DNA from: Lachnospiraceae bacterium
GTDB taxonomy: Bacteria; Bacillota; Clostridia; Lachnospirales; Lachnospiraceae
Reading direction: 5' to 3'
Assembly: GCA_017618195.1 (NCBI GenBank)
Contig: JAFZUW010000074.1
Coordinates: 1-64,000, forward strand
Length of the DNA stretch: 64,000 bases
Position numbers and translations under genes: made by a program
The notes under the pieces: generated by a model
The model's input: the letters and a program-made list of their open reading frames with translations, nothing else
What the model was told of the DNA's origin: nothing
The model's database searches: none
Shown here: positions 16,240 to 24,966 of the stretch, piece after piece
Numbering within the stretch: position 1 is the stretch's first letter
Layout of the letters: each line of letters begins with the position of its first letter

Positions 16240-19200
16240 TTAATCTTTATCTAGGAGTTCAATAGCTTTTTCAGGATTCTCACCGTATTGACTGTATTTG
16301 CCAGGATTTAGATTGCGTTCAACAAGCTTCCAGGCAAAACGTTGAATAGAAGAAAAACCTTTTAGCCTAGCTAACTCGCATATTATTTTATCCGCATTAA
16401 ACTCATAAATTGTCTCAGAATAATTTGTCATTTTGTCTATTGAAGAAATGACATCATCATATAAGTTATCTGTTTTTTCGAGACAATCCTCAATGCTATG
16501 CCACAATCCCGACTTAGAAAGGGAAAGATCTATCATTGGACAAATAACCTTCCAGTCATCCTCCGTTATTCTTTCTTTGCGGGATAAGTAATTAATTATT
16601 CCCTTTGCATACTGTGCTTTTGAATCATCGTCAATTATCATGCGAAGCGTTTCGTCGATTAGCATGTAGCATTGCTTTTCTTCGATGCCTTTAATCCCTT
16701 CACATATTGTCCACGCCACATGATTCATTGCATCTTCTTCCAGTGTCTGGAGAAAATGCCGATATTTTTCTTGAGGAAGAAGTCCAAAATGGTAGGCCGC
16801 AACCATATAGGTTATAAAACAATCTGCGTTTCGGTATTCCCGACCGTCTTTTTTTATCACCAAAGAAATGTCATCTATCATTTCGAAAGGTGCGCAAAAA
16901 TTGACCACCAAAGGTATAATAACCGATGTACCACTACACATAGCCAGAGCAACACCAGCTGCGTCTTCAGCACTCCTTAAAACAGGAATGACTAACGACT
17001 TTGTTTTTTTCTTATCAAGATAGAGGAGATTCTGTATCCTAAATGCACAAGCGTAGATAAGCCACTTTCCTGGATTATTCTTTATGGCATCAGTAAACCA
17101 TGCATAGAACTGCTCTTTAAGATCATTTACCTCTTTACAAGCGGCGATGCTATCAATAGTCAGTGAAAAGAACTGACTTTCTGCGACATTAATGATATTC
17201 ATTATCACATCCATGTTTTCATGATAAGGCTCATCATTAACAAAGAGTCTGGCAGGGTCAAAGGAAAGAAGCAGTTCTCCTATTTCTTTTTGTTTCCATC
17301 CAATTTTAGAAAGCTGTTGTAAGGCATATACGAAACTAGAAGTTAACTGAGCGCGTTCTTTTGCGGTGACATCCAATTCACAGATTATTTCATATAACCT
17401 CTGTATGAATGACTTAAGTGTATCACTGGGTATTCTGCAAACAATCGAATCATCAAACAACAAGGAAGCTACTGCGCATAACTCATCTCCTGATTTAGAA
17501 AGCATAAAGTCGACAAACGAACATAACTGTGAATCTGAGATTTTCTTTCCCATCTCTTCAATGAGTTCACGAACATAGTAATACTCATTGCTCCACACTG
17601 ACTTTTCTTTTTCTACTACAATCTTTCCGTAAAGCTCTTCCGCAGAATATGTTGAAAAATCATCATTAGCAAAATGCTCTTCAAGCGGAACATCTCGGAC
17701 CGTATAGTATCTCTCCTTATCTTCAATAGGGGTTTTTTCGTCAAAGCGGACCTCTTCTTTGATTTGATCCCTCAATTCTGCAACTCTCGGATTGACCCGC
17801 GATAAAAGATCAAACAGAAGATATCGCCATGTATTTACCCATTTTATACTGGTGTCATACCAAGTGTTTTCTTTCTCAAGATCATATCCAAAAGACGCCT
17901 GACTGATCCAATCAATAAGTGTCCCAACATCCGCATCATCGTAATGACTAGATGCCAGAAATGAATCTAACCATATGTAAAAATCTACAAATACATGAGA
18001 AAATGATAACGGATTCTCCGCAAAGTCACTCACTTTTCCTTGTGACACCTTTGCTGCTAGGTGAAGAGAAAATTGCCATGTATCTGTAGAATCCGCCTTT
18101 CGTAACAAACCAGATATAATCCTTGTTTGCGTTTCGGAATCCATGTTCTCCAAAAAGATTTCTATAGAATTATACAAGGAAAAGGCATAGCCGGATCTGA
18201 CGAAATGATACCTATCATCAAAGCTTCTATAAAATGGGTTTGGTTCTTCTGCTTCAAGAAACATTGCAAGGCAATATTCAATAATCCGTTCGAGAACCTG
18301 ATTATCGTGGAATGAAGAAATCTCTTGCGCAAGTTTGGGAAACCAATATGAACGGTGTTCCTGGTTTTCAATTTCTCCTGATGCAAAAAAAGCGCAAAAG
18401 AGTTGTGCTGCCTTGTCCCTAGCACATTCAATTACTCTTCCGCAATAGTTTCGTTCCATTAAGCTTATTGCCCAATCGGAACTACTGGCCCAAGCATTCC
18501 ATAACGCCATTTCAATGTCGTCTTCAGGCAATTTACCTAGATTGAGATACACTTCCCAGAGTTGATTGATTACGAATTGGTTTTTCTGGACGTTTTCGTT
18601 TTTGTATGCTTCTGCTATTGCTTTTTTGACAAATTCTGTTATCCGTAGTTTTTCGTGTTCTGCGGGTTCTTTTCTTTTTATGCAGGACAAAATACACGGC
18701 AAAATTGGCCAATTAACATAACTATATGATTTTTCGTTTATTCTCTTAATAACAGGAATCTCGTCGGGGTTTATAATTTCTTTATCGAATAAAAAGATAA
18801 TCCAATCATAACAGTGCAGACACTGCGGAAGAGCGTCTAGCATAGCCGTTAAATCTTTAAGTGAATCTGGTCGCCCCAATCTTTGTTCAATATCGTGACA
18901 ATTTTTGACGGAAAAGTCATCAAGTGCCTCTAATACAGCAAGAATGCCACGACTATTATAGGATGTTTTATTTTTCAGTTCATCTATCCACTCGGAAATG
19001 ATTCTAGCTTGCTGGGCATAACCACATTCGTCTTTGCTGTATGGGATTAGATTTACACCGATGCTTGCGAAATACTCAGCCTTTGCGTTACATAATTCCT
19101 GCTGATATTTAAAGAACCCCTCTAATAGATAATGCTTCAATGGTTTTAAGGGAGGTACAGGTTCAAAAGCAGCATTGATTATTTCGAATTCGGTCAAGCC

Positions 19201-19812
19201 ATAACCAATAAATAATACTGTTTTATCATGCATAACCTGCTTTAAAAAAATCGGCAGTTGATTCCCCGGTTGATACTCTGATAGATACTTATCTTCAGTA
19301 AAAATCAATCGCTCTTTCTCTTCCACAGTTCCGTTACCCCAATTTCCATGTAGGCAATAAACGAAAGGCTTATCAGAGCGTCTTAAGTATTCATCCTTGG
19401 AACAGTCTGTCGTGTACGAGTAAGGGAACTTTTCTACTAACAGACCATCGCAGTTGGTGGTTAAAAAAAGTGTATCAAATAGCGCTATTTTTGCGTATAT
19501 ATCCTCTTTTTTCGGGTCTGGACTAAGCGCACCACGAAATACTTCCCAGAAATCCGCTGTCTTATGTTCTTTTTCAGCAATCCTTTTCGCGATGGTTATT
19601 TTCTCCTTACTGTTTGAACAACTGGATTTAACTTGATCTGCCATGGCTGGAGTGCAGACTTTGTCGACCAATGCATTAGCCATCTGATCCCATCCCTGGC
19701 ACCCCATCAACCGCGAAATGCCCGCCCCTACAAATACTGCTAATTCGTGCCGCTCATAGGCCTCTATAATTCCTTTGGGAAGTGCGGGGGAAAGTTCAAT
19801 ATGTGTATCCAT
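16240..19812 (-). CDS. Large SIR2-domain protein, defence-associated sirtuin-like
   Basis: 1190-residue protein. Residues about 20-290 form a SIR2-like NAD-binding domain: LAVFVGAGIS (GAG at 29-31), FLTTNCD (Asn120, Asp122), YCLHGN (His155) and LFIGYGLTEFEI (203-205). The remaining 900 residues show no P-loop and no named domain; they read as helical, repeat-like sequence, as in DSR-type defence sirtuins, which deplete NAD after phage recognition. STAND-type Avs5 is unlikely without a P-loop. The gene is clearly more AT-rich than its neighbours. It starts 10 bases after the stop of an hsdS remnant, with GAGGAGG before the ATG. Antiphage function is inferred from family and context only. Confidence 0.8.
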   Translation of the reverse strand: MDTHIELSPALPKGIIEAYERHELAVFVGAGISRLMGCQGWDQMANALVDKVCTPAMADQVKSSCSNSKEKITIAKRIAEKEHKTADFWEVFRGALSPDPKKEDIYAKIALFDTLFLTTNCDGLLVEKFPYSYTTDCSKDEYLRRSDKPFVYCLHGNWGNGTVEEKERLIFTEDKYLSEYQPGNQLPIFLKQVMHDKTVLFIGYGLTEFEIINAAFEPVPPLKPLKHYLLEGFFKYQQELCNAKAEYFASIGVNLIPYSKDECGYAQQARIISEWIDELKNKTSYNSRGILAVLEALDDFSVKNCHDIEQRLGRPDSLKDLTAMLDALPQCLHCYDWIIFLFDKEIINPDEIPVIKRINEKSYSYVNWPILPCILSCIKRKEPAEHEKLRITEFVKKAIAEAYKNENVQKNQFVINQLWEVYLNLGKLPEDDIEMALWNAWASSSDWAISLMERNYCGRVIECARDKAAQLFCAFFASGEIENQEHRSYWFPKLAQEISSFHDNQVLERIIEYCLAMFLEAEEPNPFYRSFDDRYHFVRSGYAFSLYNSIEIFLENMDSETQTRIISGLLRKADSTDTWQFSLHLAAKVSQGKVSDFAENPLSFSHVFVDFYIWLDSFLASSHYDDADVGTLIDWISQASFGYDLEKENTWYDTSIKWVNTWRYLLFDLLSRVNPRVAELRDQIKEEVRFDEKTPIEDKERYYTVRDVPLEEHFANDDFSTYSAEELYGKIVVEKEKSVWSNEYYYVRELIEEMGKKISDSQLCSFVDFMLSKSGDELCAVASLLFDDSIVCRIPSDTLKSFIQRLYEIICELDVTAKERAQLTSSFVYALQQLSKIGWKQKEIGELLLSFDPARLFVNDEPYHENMDVIMNIINVAESQFFSLTIDSIAACKEVNDLKEQFYAWFTDAIKNNPGKWLIYACAFRIQNLLYLDKKKTKSLVIPVLRSAEDAAGVALAMCSGTSVIIPLVVNFCAPFEMIDDISLVIKKDGREYRNADCFITYMVAAYHFGLLPQEKYRHFLQTLEEDAMNHVAWTICEGIKGIEEKQCYMLIDETLRMIIDDDSKAQYAKGIINYLSRKERITEDDWKVICPMIDLSLSKSGLWHSIEDCLEKTDNLYDDVISSIDKMTNYSETIYEFNADKIICELARLKGFSSIQRFAWKLVERNLNPGKYSQYGENPEKAIELLDKD

Positions 19813-19822
19813 TTCAGCCTCC

Positions 19823-20031
19823 TCATTTCAGCTTTTCGCACAGTGGCAACAGTTCTTTCAGCTTAATCACGATACTCTTCTATTCTGTAAACAGGGGAAG
19901 AGGAATAACCATATTCTGAATTCATATTATCGCCAGCCTTGGTTCTTCCTGTGGGGATTCTTTTTTCAGCCAAATACCGAGACGAGATTTCCTAAGCGTT
20001 CCCATCTCCATTTCTCAGGAATATCAAATGT
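19823..20031 (-). pseudogene. hsdS: Remnant of type I restriction specificity subunit (hsdS)
   Basis: Two minus-strand fragments in order. At 20031-19966 the sequence reads TFDIPEKWRWERLGNLVSVFG then stop, the typical start of an HsdS target-recognition half (F-D-I-P-E-x-W-x-W-x-R-L-G). At 19879-19823 it reads KSIVIKLKELLPLCEKLK then stop, the usual HsdS C terminus. The two are about 85 bases apart instead of several hundred, are in different frames, and an A-run before the first fragment adds another frameshift (ISEISDDKK lies in the adjacent frame). So the gene is deleted and shifted. Its stop lies 10 bases before the SIR2 ATG, showing that the SIR2 gene once followed hsdS in one operon. 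Identification rests on motif memory. Confidence 0.6.
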
Positions 20032-20128
20032 TTTTTATCGTCGGAGATTTCAGATATAGATTTTTATTATAAATGTTTTGGCTGTTATTTTCAATATTAT
20101 TTTTTTGCTTATTGGTGGCACAATCATG

Positions 20129-20196
20129 ACCACTAGCTGGCTAGTGGTTTCCTCTGCGACTATAAGCCACTGTTCCCTGCTTGCCTCGAAAGAGGC
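20129..20196. repeat. Paired perfect hairpins, possible IS-end remnant
   Basis: ACCACTAG-CTGG-CTAGTGGT (20129-20148) is a perfect 8-bp stem. GCCTC-GAAA-GAGGC (20183-20196) is a perfect 5-bp stem with a GAAA loop. Such subterminal palindromes occur at ends of IS200/IS605-type elements, but no transposase is present. Confidence 0.45.
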
Positions 20197-20366
20197 TCTG
20201 AACCGTCCGCTTTCATATCCGAATATTTCAGCTTCATAAAAAACCCTTATAAGACTTCTGATAGTGCTATGAGGGGTATCGCTATTCAATGCATCATATA
20301 TTAGTGGGTGCTGTATGGGTGCTACCGTCAGTTTTCGAGCAGTTCTCAGCGTGCTTTTCAGATAAA

Positions 20367-20401
20367 AGGAAAACCTCGCAAACGCAATGTTTACGAGGCT
20401 T
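20367..20401 (-). terminator. Terminator of rplM-rpsI
   Basis: Minus-strand CCTCG-T-AAAC-ATTGC-GTTT-G-CGAGG followed by TTTTCCTTTT. The stem has one mismatch. A-rich sequence before the stem would let it act on the opposite strand too. Confidence 0.8.
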
Positions 20402-20438
20402 TTCGTTGTTTTTGATAAAAAAGTAAGTTCGCGACTGA

Positions 20439-20837
20439 TTATCTCTTCGAGAACTGCGGTGCACGACGAGCTGCTTTCAAGCCGTACTTCTTTCTTTCCT
20501 TCATGCGGGCATCTCTGGTAAGGAAGCCTGCCTTCTTGATAGCCGGACGGTTCTCAGCGTCTGCCTTGCAAAGGGCACGTGCGATACCGTGACGGATAGC
20601 GCCTGCCTGGCCGGAAAATCCGCCGCCGCGTACGGTTACGATAACGTCGTATTTGTCAGCAACACCGAGAAGTTCAAGGGGCTGACGAACGATAACCTTA
20701 AGGGTCTCAAGACCGAAATAGCTGTCAATGTCCTTCTTATTGATGGTTACATTGCCTTTACCAGAAAGTAAATATACTCTGGCAACACTGCTCTTACGTC
20801 TTCCTGTTCCATAGAATTTGGAATTATTCTTTGCCAT
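20439..20837 (-). CDS. rpsI: Ribosomal protein S9
   Basis: 132-residue 30S protein near the decoding centre. The body carries [13 protein letters not shown], the domain [21 protein letters not shown] and the invariant C-terminal tail RRAPQFSKR, whose last residues contact P-site tRNA. Length is normal. It follows rplM by 24 bases and both share the promoter at 21362-21390. The 3' end borders the AT-rich island; the coding sequence and tail are intact, so any insertion there did not damage the gene. Confidence 0.98.
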   Translation of the reverse strand: MAKNNSKFYGTGRRKSSVARVYLLSGKGNVTINKKDIDSYFGLETLKVIVRQPLELLGVADKYDVIVTVRGGGFSGQAGAIRHGIARALCKADAENRPAIKKAGFLTRDARMKERKKYGLKAARRAPQFSKR

Positions 20838-20861
20838 ATTCGTAAATCTCCTTTCTGCTTA

Positions 20862-21290
20862 TTAGAACTTGAGCTCTTCGGGCTTCTGTGCTGCATGCGG
20901 ATGCTCAGCACCTGCATAAACATGAAGCTTCGAAAGCATGCTTCTGCCGAGCGGTCCCTTCGGAAGCATGCCCTTTACTGCAAGGGTAATAACGTCCGCG
21001 GGCTTCTTCGCGATCATCTCACGAAGAGTAACTTCTCTCATTCCGCCCGGATAATCGGAGTGGCTGTAGTAAATCTTCTGATCAAGCTTCTTTCCGGTTG
21101 TCTTGATCTTCTCTGCATTGATTACGATTACATAATCACCGGTATCGATGTGAGGCGTAAAGATCGGCTTATTCTTACCTCTCAAAACCTTTGCGATTTC
21201 GGAAGAAAGACGACCGAGGGTCTGTCCGTCTGCATCAACAACGTACCATTTTCTCTCAACGTCAGCGGTTGCTGCCATATAGGTCTTCAT
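20862..21290 (-). CDS. rplM: Ribosomal protein L13
   Basis: 142-residue 50S assembly protein. Diagnostic segments are [20 protein letters not shown] at the N terminus, [24 protein letters not shown] and [12 protein letters not shown] near residues 110-121. The start has AAGGAGG seven bases upstream. First gene of a two-gene unit with rpsI, transcribed from a consensus promoter. The leader of about 65 bases contains two small hairpins and may bind L13, as proposed for L13 leaders in Firmicutes. Confidence 0.98.
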   Translation of the reverse strand: MKTYMAATADVERKWYVVDADGQTLGRLSSEIAKVLRGKNKPIFTPHIDTGDYVIVINAEKIKTTGKKLDQKIYYSHSDYPGGMREVTLREMIAKKPADVITLAVKGMLPKGPLGRSMLSKLHVYAGAEHPHAAQKPEELKF

Positions 21291-21311
21291 TGGTGTACCT
21301 CCTTATTCTTT

Positions 21312-21348
21312 CGGGCGCGAGCCCGTACCATGTTCCTTTTGCGGGAAC
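21312..21348 (-). promoter_or_regulatory. Structured leader of rplM
   Basis: Within the rplM 5' leader, GTTCC-CGCAAAA-GGAAC (21332-21348) and CGGGC-TCGC-GCCCG (21312-21325) form adjacent hairpins, on the minus strand, just before the ribosome binding site. This is compatible with an L13-type autoregulatory leader; that identity is inference. Confidence 0.45.
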
Positions 21349-21361
21349 AGTCACTTTCCGC

Positions 21362-21390
21362 ATTATACTGTACGGAAAAGCATATGTCAA
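21362..21390 (-). promoter_or_regulatory. Consensus promoter of rplM-rpsI
   Basis: Perfect TTGACA (21385-21390), 17-base spacer, perfect TATAAT (21362-21367) on the minus strand. Confidence 0.92.
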
Positions 21391-21416
21391 CATTTCTTTT
21401 CCGATTTTCGCATTAT

Positions 21417-21455
21417 AAAAGCGGAAAATGTCACATTCAATATGACATTTTCCGC
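21417..21455 (-). terminator. Terminator of truA, 13-bp palindrome
   Basis: GCGGAAAATGTCA and TGACATTTTCCGC form a perfect 13-bp inverted repeat with a 9-base loop (21421-21455), followed by TTTTAT on the minus strand. It begins 34 bases after the truA stop. The arms contain the GGAAAATG motif seen in other spacers here. Confidence 0.75.
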
Positions 21456-21488
21456 CATATCTTTTCGAAAGCACGCCTATTTACGGAT

Positions 21489-22244
21489 TCACTCTTCGTT
21501 TCCGCCGTTATCGTACCAAATCTTACAGAGGCGAAGCCCGTTTGCGGGTGCGGTCGGGCCGGCCAAAGCCCTGTCCTTTCCTTCTATGATTGCCTGCATG
21601 GATTCCGGCTCGAACCGGTGCAGTCCCGCCTGTATAAGCGTTCCCGCAAGGATACGGACCATATTGTAAAGAAATCCGTCACCCGTGACGGCGATCACGA
21701 TCTTCCCGTCCTGCTCCGAAACCGTAATCGAGAAAATCGTACGTACCTTGGTTTTCACCTGCGCGCCTGCCGCGCAGAAGCTCGTGAAATCGTGTGTACC
21801 GATCGCGTACTGCGCCATGCGGTTCATTGCATCAATATCCAAAGGTCCGCGCACATGCGCCGCATAACGGACGTCCAAAGGCGAACACACCGCCCCCGTC
21901 ACGATATGGTATTCGTAACGCTTCCGGTGCGCGTCAAACCGCGGATGAAACGTTTCCGGGACCTCTTCCGACTCCATGATGCGGATATCGTCCGGCAGGA
22001 ACGGATTCAGCGCATAGGAGAACTTCTCACCGGGAATCGGCGATTCCGTATCGAACACGGCAACATTACCGAGCGCATGCACGCCCGCATCGGTCCGGCT
22101 CGCACCGATCAGTTCCGGTTTCACGCCGGTAAGCTTTCCGATCGCGTCCGCAACCGTCTCCTCCACCGTCACGCAGCCTTCCTGACGCTGCCAGCCCGAG
22201 TAAGCCGTCCCGTCATATGCGATTGTCAGTTTGATCCGTCTCAT
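21489..22244 (-). CDS. truA: tRNA pseudouridine(38-40) synthase TruA
   Basis: 251-residue enzyme that isomerises U38-U40 in the tRNA anticodon arm. The N terminus RRIKLTIAYDGTAYSGWQRQ is typical, SRTDAGVHALGN contains the catalytic Asp, and FLYNMVRILAGTLIQ near the C terminus is the conserved TruA signature. The ATG at 22244 overlaps the ecfT stop as ATGA and follows AAGGTGG; a GTG two codons earlier is less likely. Last gene of the ecfA-ecfT-truA unit, an order common in Firmicutes. Confidence 0.95.
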   Translation of the reverse strand: MRRIKLTIAYDGTAYSGWQRQEGCVTVEETVADAIGKLTGVKPELIGASRTDAGVHALGNVAVFDTESPIPGEKFSYALNPFLPDDIRIMESEEVPETFHPRFDAHRKRYEYHIVTGAVCSPLDVRYAAHVRGPLDIDAMNRMAQYAIGTHDFTSFCAAGAQVKTKVRTIFSITVSEQDGKIVIAVTGDGFLYNMVRILAGTLIQAGLHRFEPESMQAIIEGKDRALAGPTAPANGLRLCKIWYDNGGNEE

Positions 22245-23041
22245 AGCCACCTTCTGAGGATGATTACCGCGGTAAGATATACCGCCAGATACACCAGTGC
22301 CAGCCAGTCTCTCAGCTTAAACCTTAACGGGCGCATTTTCGTCCGCCCTTTGCCGCCGCGGTAGCACCGCGCCTCCATTGCAAGTGCGAGGTCAAATGCC
22401 CTGCGGAATGCGGACAGCAGCAGCGGAATAAAGATCGGTACCATCGCCTTCACTCTGCGTAGTATGTTTCCGCTTTCAAAGTCCGCGCCGCGCGCCTGCT
22501 GCGCCTTCATGATCTTGTCGGTTTCCTCGAGAAGGATTGGGATAAACCGAAGCGCGATCGACATCATCATGGCAACGTCATGTACCGGAACTCCGATCCA
22601 CGAAAGCGGCTTCAACAGCCGTTCAAGACCGTCTGTCAGCTGCACGGGCGTCGTCGTGAACGTCATCAGAGACGACCCTAGGATCAGAAGAAGCAGCCTG
22701 CACCCGAAGAACGCGCCCCGGTACAGTCCTTCCTTCGTAATCTTGAAGACCCCGAACTTCCAGATCACCTCGCCGGGCGTTAAGAAGAAGTTGAATAAAA
22801 CCGTCATGATCAAAAGGACCAGAATCGGTTTAAGACCTTTTAACGTATAACGAAGCGGAACCTTCGATAAAAACAGCAGCGCGCCGAGAAATACGACCGC
22901 GACCGCCAGCCCGGCAAATGAGTCAAACAGAAACAGACTCACGATATAGACGAGCGTGCCGATGATCTTCACACGCGGGTCCAGTCTGTGAATCAATGAC
23001 GAGACCGGATAATATTGTCCGATTGTAATCTCGCGGAGCAT
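22241..23041 (-). CDS. ecfT: Energy-coupling factor transporter membrane subunit EcfT
   Basis: 266-residue membrane subunit joining the ATPases to interchangeable vitamin-binding S components. Five or more hydrophobic helices are seen (IIGTLVYIVSLFLFDSFAGLA, ILVLLIMTVLFNFFL and others). The two coupling motifs are present: QQARGADFE near residue 183 and AMEARCYRGG near residue 232. The N terminus ITIGQYYPVSSLIHRLDPRVK is standard. It lies 60 bases after the ecfA fusion gene and overlaps truA. No S component gene is in the window, so this is a group II ECF module serving unlinked substrate-binding subunits. Confidence 0.95.
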   Translation of the reverse strand: MLREITIGQYYPVSSLIHRLDPRVKIIGTLVYIVSLFLFDSFAGLAVAVVFLGALLFLSKVPLRYTLKGLKPILVLLIMTVLFNFFLTPGEVIWKFGVFKITKEGLYRGAFFGCRLLLLILGSSLMTFTTTPVQLTDGLERLLKPLSWIGVPVHDVAMMMSIALRFIPILLEETDKIMKAQQARGADFESGNILRRVKAMVPIFIPLLLSAFRRAFDLALAMEARCYRGGKGRTKMRPLRFKLRDWLALVYLAVYLTAVIILRRWL

Positions 23042-23101
23042 TTGCCGTTTCCTCTTTTCGTACGAACTGTGATAAGCGCGCTGACGGCGCTTTGTTTTAT
23101 G

Positions 23102-24883
23102 CTATCGGCCGTCTGCGGGGCAAAGCGCCCGGACGGCATCTTCTATCGTGATAAAATCCATTGCGGGACGCTTCTCCTGCGGGAACAGACCGCGCATGAT
23201 CTCGGTTACCTGCGGTACACCGAGCCCGACCTTTTTAAGTTTCTCCATGTGGGAAAATACGATTGCCGGCTTTCCCGCGTACAGCAGCTTTCCGCCGTCC
23301 ATTACGTGAACCCAGTTTGCGTATTTCGCGACGTCCTCCATGCTGTGGGACACAAGCACGACCGTGATCCCCGCCTCGCGGTGAATCCTCGAAATCTCGG
23401 AAAGGATCTCATCGCGGCCCTGCGGATCAAGTCCCGCAGTCGGTTCATCCAATATCAGCACTTCCGGATGCATTGCCAGAACGCCTGCGATCGCAACGCG
23501 GCGTTTCTGTCCGCCGGAAATCTCAAGCGGCGAATCGTTCCAGATGTCTTCACTGATTCCGACAAGCCGGAGTGCGCCTTCCGCCCGCTTCCTCTGCTCC
23601 TCTTCGGAAAGTCCCTGGTTCTTCGGACCGAAGCAGACGTCCTTTAAGATGGTCGACTCAAACAACTGGTGCTCCGGATACTGGAACACGAGTCCGACCT
23701 TGCTGCGGAGCGCGCGGCGGTCGTATTTGCGTTCGTTAATGTCCTCTCCGCGGAACAGTACGCGTCCGTCGGTCGGCTTCTCAAGGCCGTTCAGCATCTG
23801 GATCAGTGTCGACTTGCCGGACCCGGTATGGCCGATCAGACATACGAACTCGCCCTGGCGGATCTGCAGGGATACGTCCTTTATTGCCTTCTTCTCATAG
23901 GCCGTTTTGGGCGAATAAGTATAGCTTACGTGCTCCAGCTCAAGAAGCGGCGCCTCGTCCTTTTTCAGTTCCGTAAACGACTCCTCGATGTGTTCGGGGA
24001 TGTTTTTATACGGATCGGACACCTGATACTGTTCGGGAAGTGCCCTGTAAGCCTCCAGAATCTCCGTAACCGAAAGAATTCCTTCCGGAAGGGGAATTCC
24101 GCGTCTTCTGAGTTCTGCGGCCAGAATCGTCGCCTGAGGCGCGTCAAGGCCGAGTTCCTGAAGCTCGTCCAGTCTTTTGAATATCTCGCGCGGCGTGCCC
24201 TGCATGGCGACTTTGCCGTGATCCATAACAATAACGCGGTCGGCATCGGTCACCTCGCTCATATAGTGGGTGATGAGAATCACCGTGATCCCTTCCTCGC
24301 GGTTCAGGCGGTGCACGGTCTCGAGTACTTCCTTCCGGCCGTTCGGATCAAGCATTGCAGTCGGCTCATCCATAATGATGCACTCGGGCTTCATCGCCAT
24401 GATGCCGGCTACGGCGACGCGCTGCTTCTGTCCGCCGGACAAATGGTTCGGCGAATCCGCTCTGTGGTCTTCCATACCGACGGCTTTAAGACTCTCGGTA
24501 ACGCGTCTTTCAATCTCTTCGGCCGGTACTCCGAGATTCTCGGGGCCGAATGCGACATCGTCTTCCACCACGGTCGCGATGATCTGGTTGTCCGGATTCT
24601 GGAATACCATTCCCGCAGACTTGCGGATGTCCCACAAACTGTCATCGTCCGCCGTGTTCATGCCGCATACGAGTACCGTTCCGCCGGTCGGCGTAAGAAG
24701 CGCGTTAAGATGCTTCGCCATCGTGGATTTGCCGGAGCCGTTATGCCCCAAAACGGCAATGAACTGCCCCTTCTCCACGTCGAGGCTGACGCCGTCGATC
24801 GCACGCTTTTCGCCGATACGGTCGCCGTTCTCATCGCGTCTTATATACTCAAATACCAGATTGTCCGTGGTAATGATTCCCAT
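23102..24883 (-). CDS. ecfA: EcfA1-EcfA2 fusion, ECF transporter ATPase
   Basis: 593 residues in one frame encoding two complete ABC ATPases that are usually separate genes. Domain one: Walker A GHNGSGKST near residue 45, Q-loop FQNPDNQ, signature LSGGQKQR, Walker B CIIMDEPTAMLD, switch His ITHYM. Domain two: Walker A GHTGSGKST near 350, FQYPEHQ, signature ISGGQKRR, Walker B VLILDEPTAGLD, switch His VSHSM. A linker of about 60 residues (from LRRRGIPLPEG to DEAPLLELEHV) joins them. The first half looks like EcfA1 and the second like EcfA2. It powers uptake of vitamins through EcfT and unlinked S components. The start follows AAAGGA. Confidence 0.93.
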   Translation of the reverse strand: MGIITTDNLVFEYIRRDENGDRIGEKRAIDGVSLDVEKGQFIAVLGHNGSGKSTMAKHLNALLTPTGGTVLVCGMNTADDDSLWDIRKSAGMVFQNPDNQIIATVVEDDVAFGPENLGVPAEEIERRVTESLKAVGMEDHRADSPNHLSGGQKQRVAVAGIMAMKPECIIMDEPTAMLDPNGRKEVLETVHRLNREEGITVILITHYMSEVTDADRVIVMDHGKVAMQGTPREIFKRLDELQELGLDAPQATILAAELRRRGIPLPEGILSVTEILEAYRALPEQYQVSDPYKNIPEHIEESFTELKKDEAPLLELEHVSYTYSPKTAYEKKAIKDVSLQIRQGEFVCLIGHTGSGKSTLIQMLNGLEKPTDGRVLFRGEDINERKYDRRALRSKVGLVFQYPEHQLFESTILKDVCFGPKNQGLSEEEQRKRAEGALRLVGISEDIWNDSPLEISGGQKRRVAIAGVLAMHPEVLILDEPTAGLDPQGRDEILSEISRIHREAGITVVLVSHSMEDVAKYANWVHVMDGGKLLYAGKPAIVFSHMEKLKKVGLGVPQVTEIMRGLFPQEKRPAMDFITIEDAVRALCPADGR

Positions 24884-24927
24884 AGTTACCGTCCTTTGTA
24901 GGATTATAAAACCATATTACAAGAACA

Positions 24928-24950
24928 GCGTAGCCGATACGGCTACGCTG
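24928..24950 (-). terminator. Terminator of the alpha operon
   Basis: AGCGTAGCCG-ATA-CGGCTACGCT is a perfect 10-bp stem, followed on the minus strand by GTTCTTG. It lies 16 bases after rplQ. A TATAAT (24904-24909) just past it may be the -10 for ecfA. Confidence 0.75.
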
Positions 24951-24966
24951 CTGCAATTTCGAAGAT

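Larger units (their letters stand above)
19813..20438. other. 626-base region with restriction-gene debris and palindromes
   Basis: No intact gene. It contains hsdS fragments (19823-20031), two short hairpins (20129-20196), a duplicated GGGTGCT motif near 20307-20325 and the rpsI terminator (20374-20398). The sequence between 20050 and 20120 is very AT-rich and unassigned. A 79-codon frame at 20050-20289 is not credible as a gene. Confidence 0.65.

Noticed and set aside
16240-19812. SIR2 protein as an Avs5-type STAND NTPase
   Set aside because: No Walker A (G-x4-G-K-S/T) is seen in the 900 residues after the SIR2 domain.
20050-20289. 79-codon minus-strand frame beside the hsdS remnant
   Set aside because: It runs through two hairpins, ends in low-complexity AT-rich sequence and has no family features.
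16169-20340. Direct-repeat attachment site for the island
   Set aside because: I compared the rpsI 3' end with the sequence near 16140-16240 and found no repeat longer than chance.
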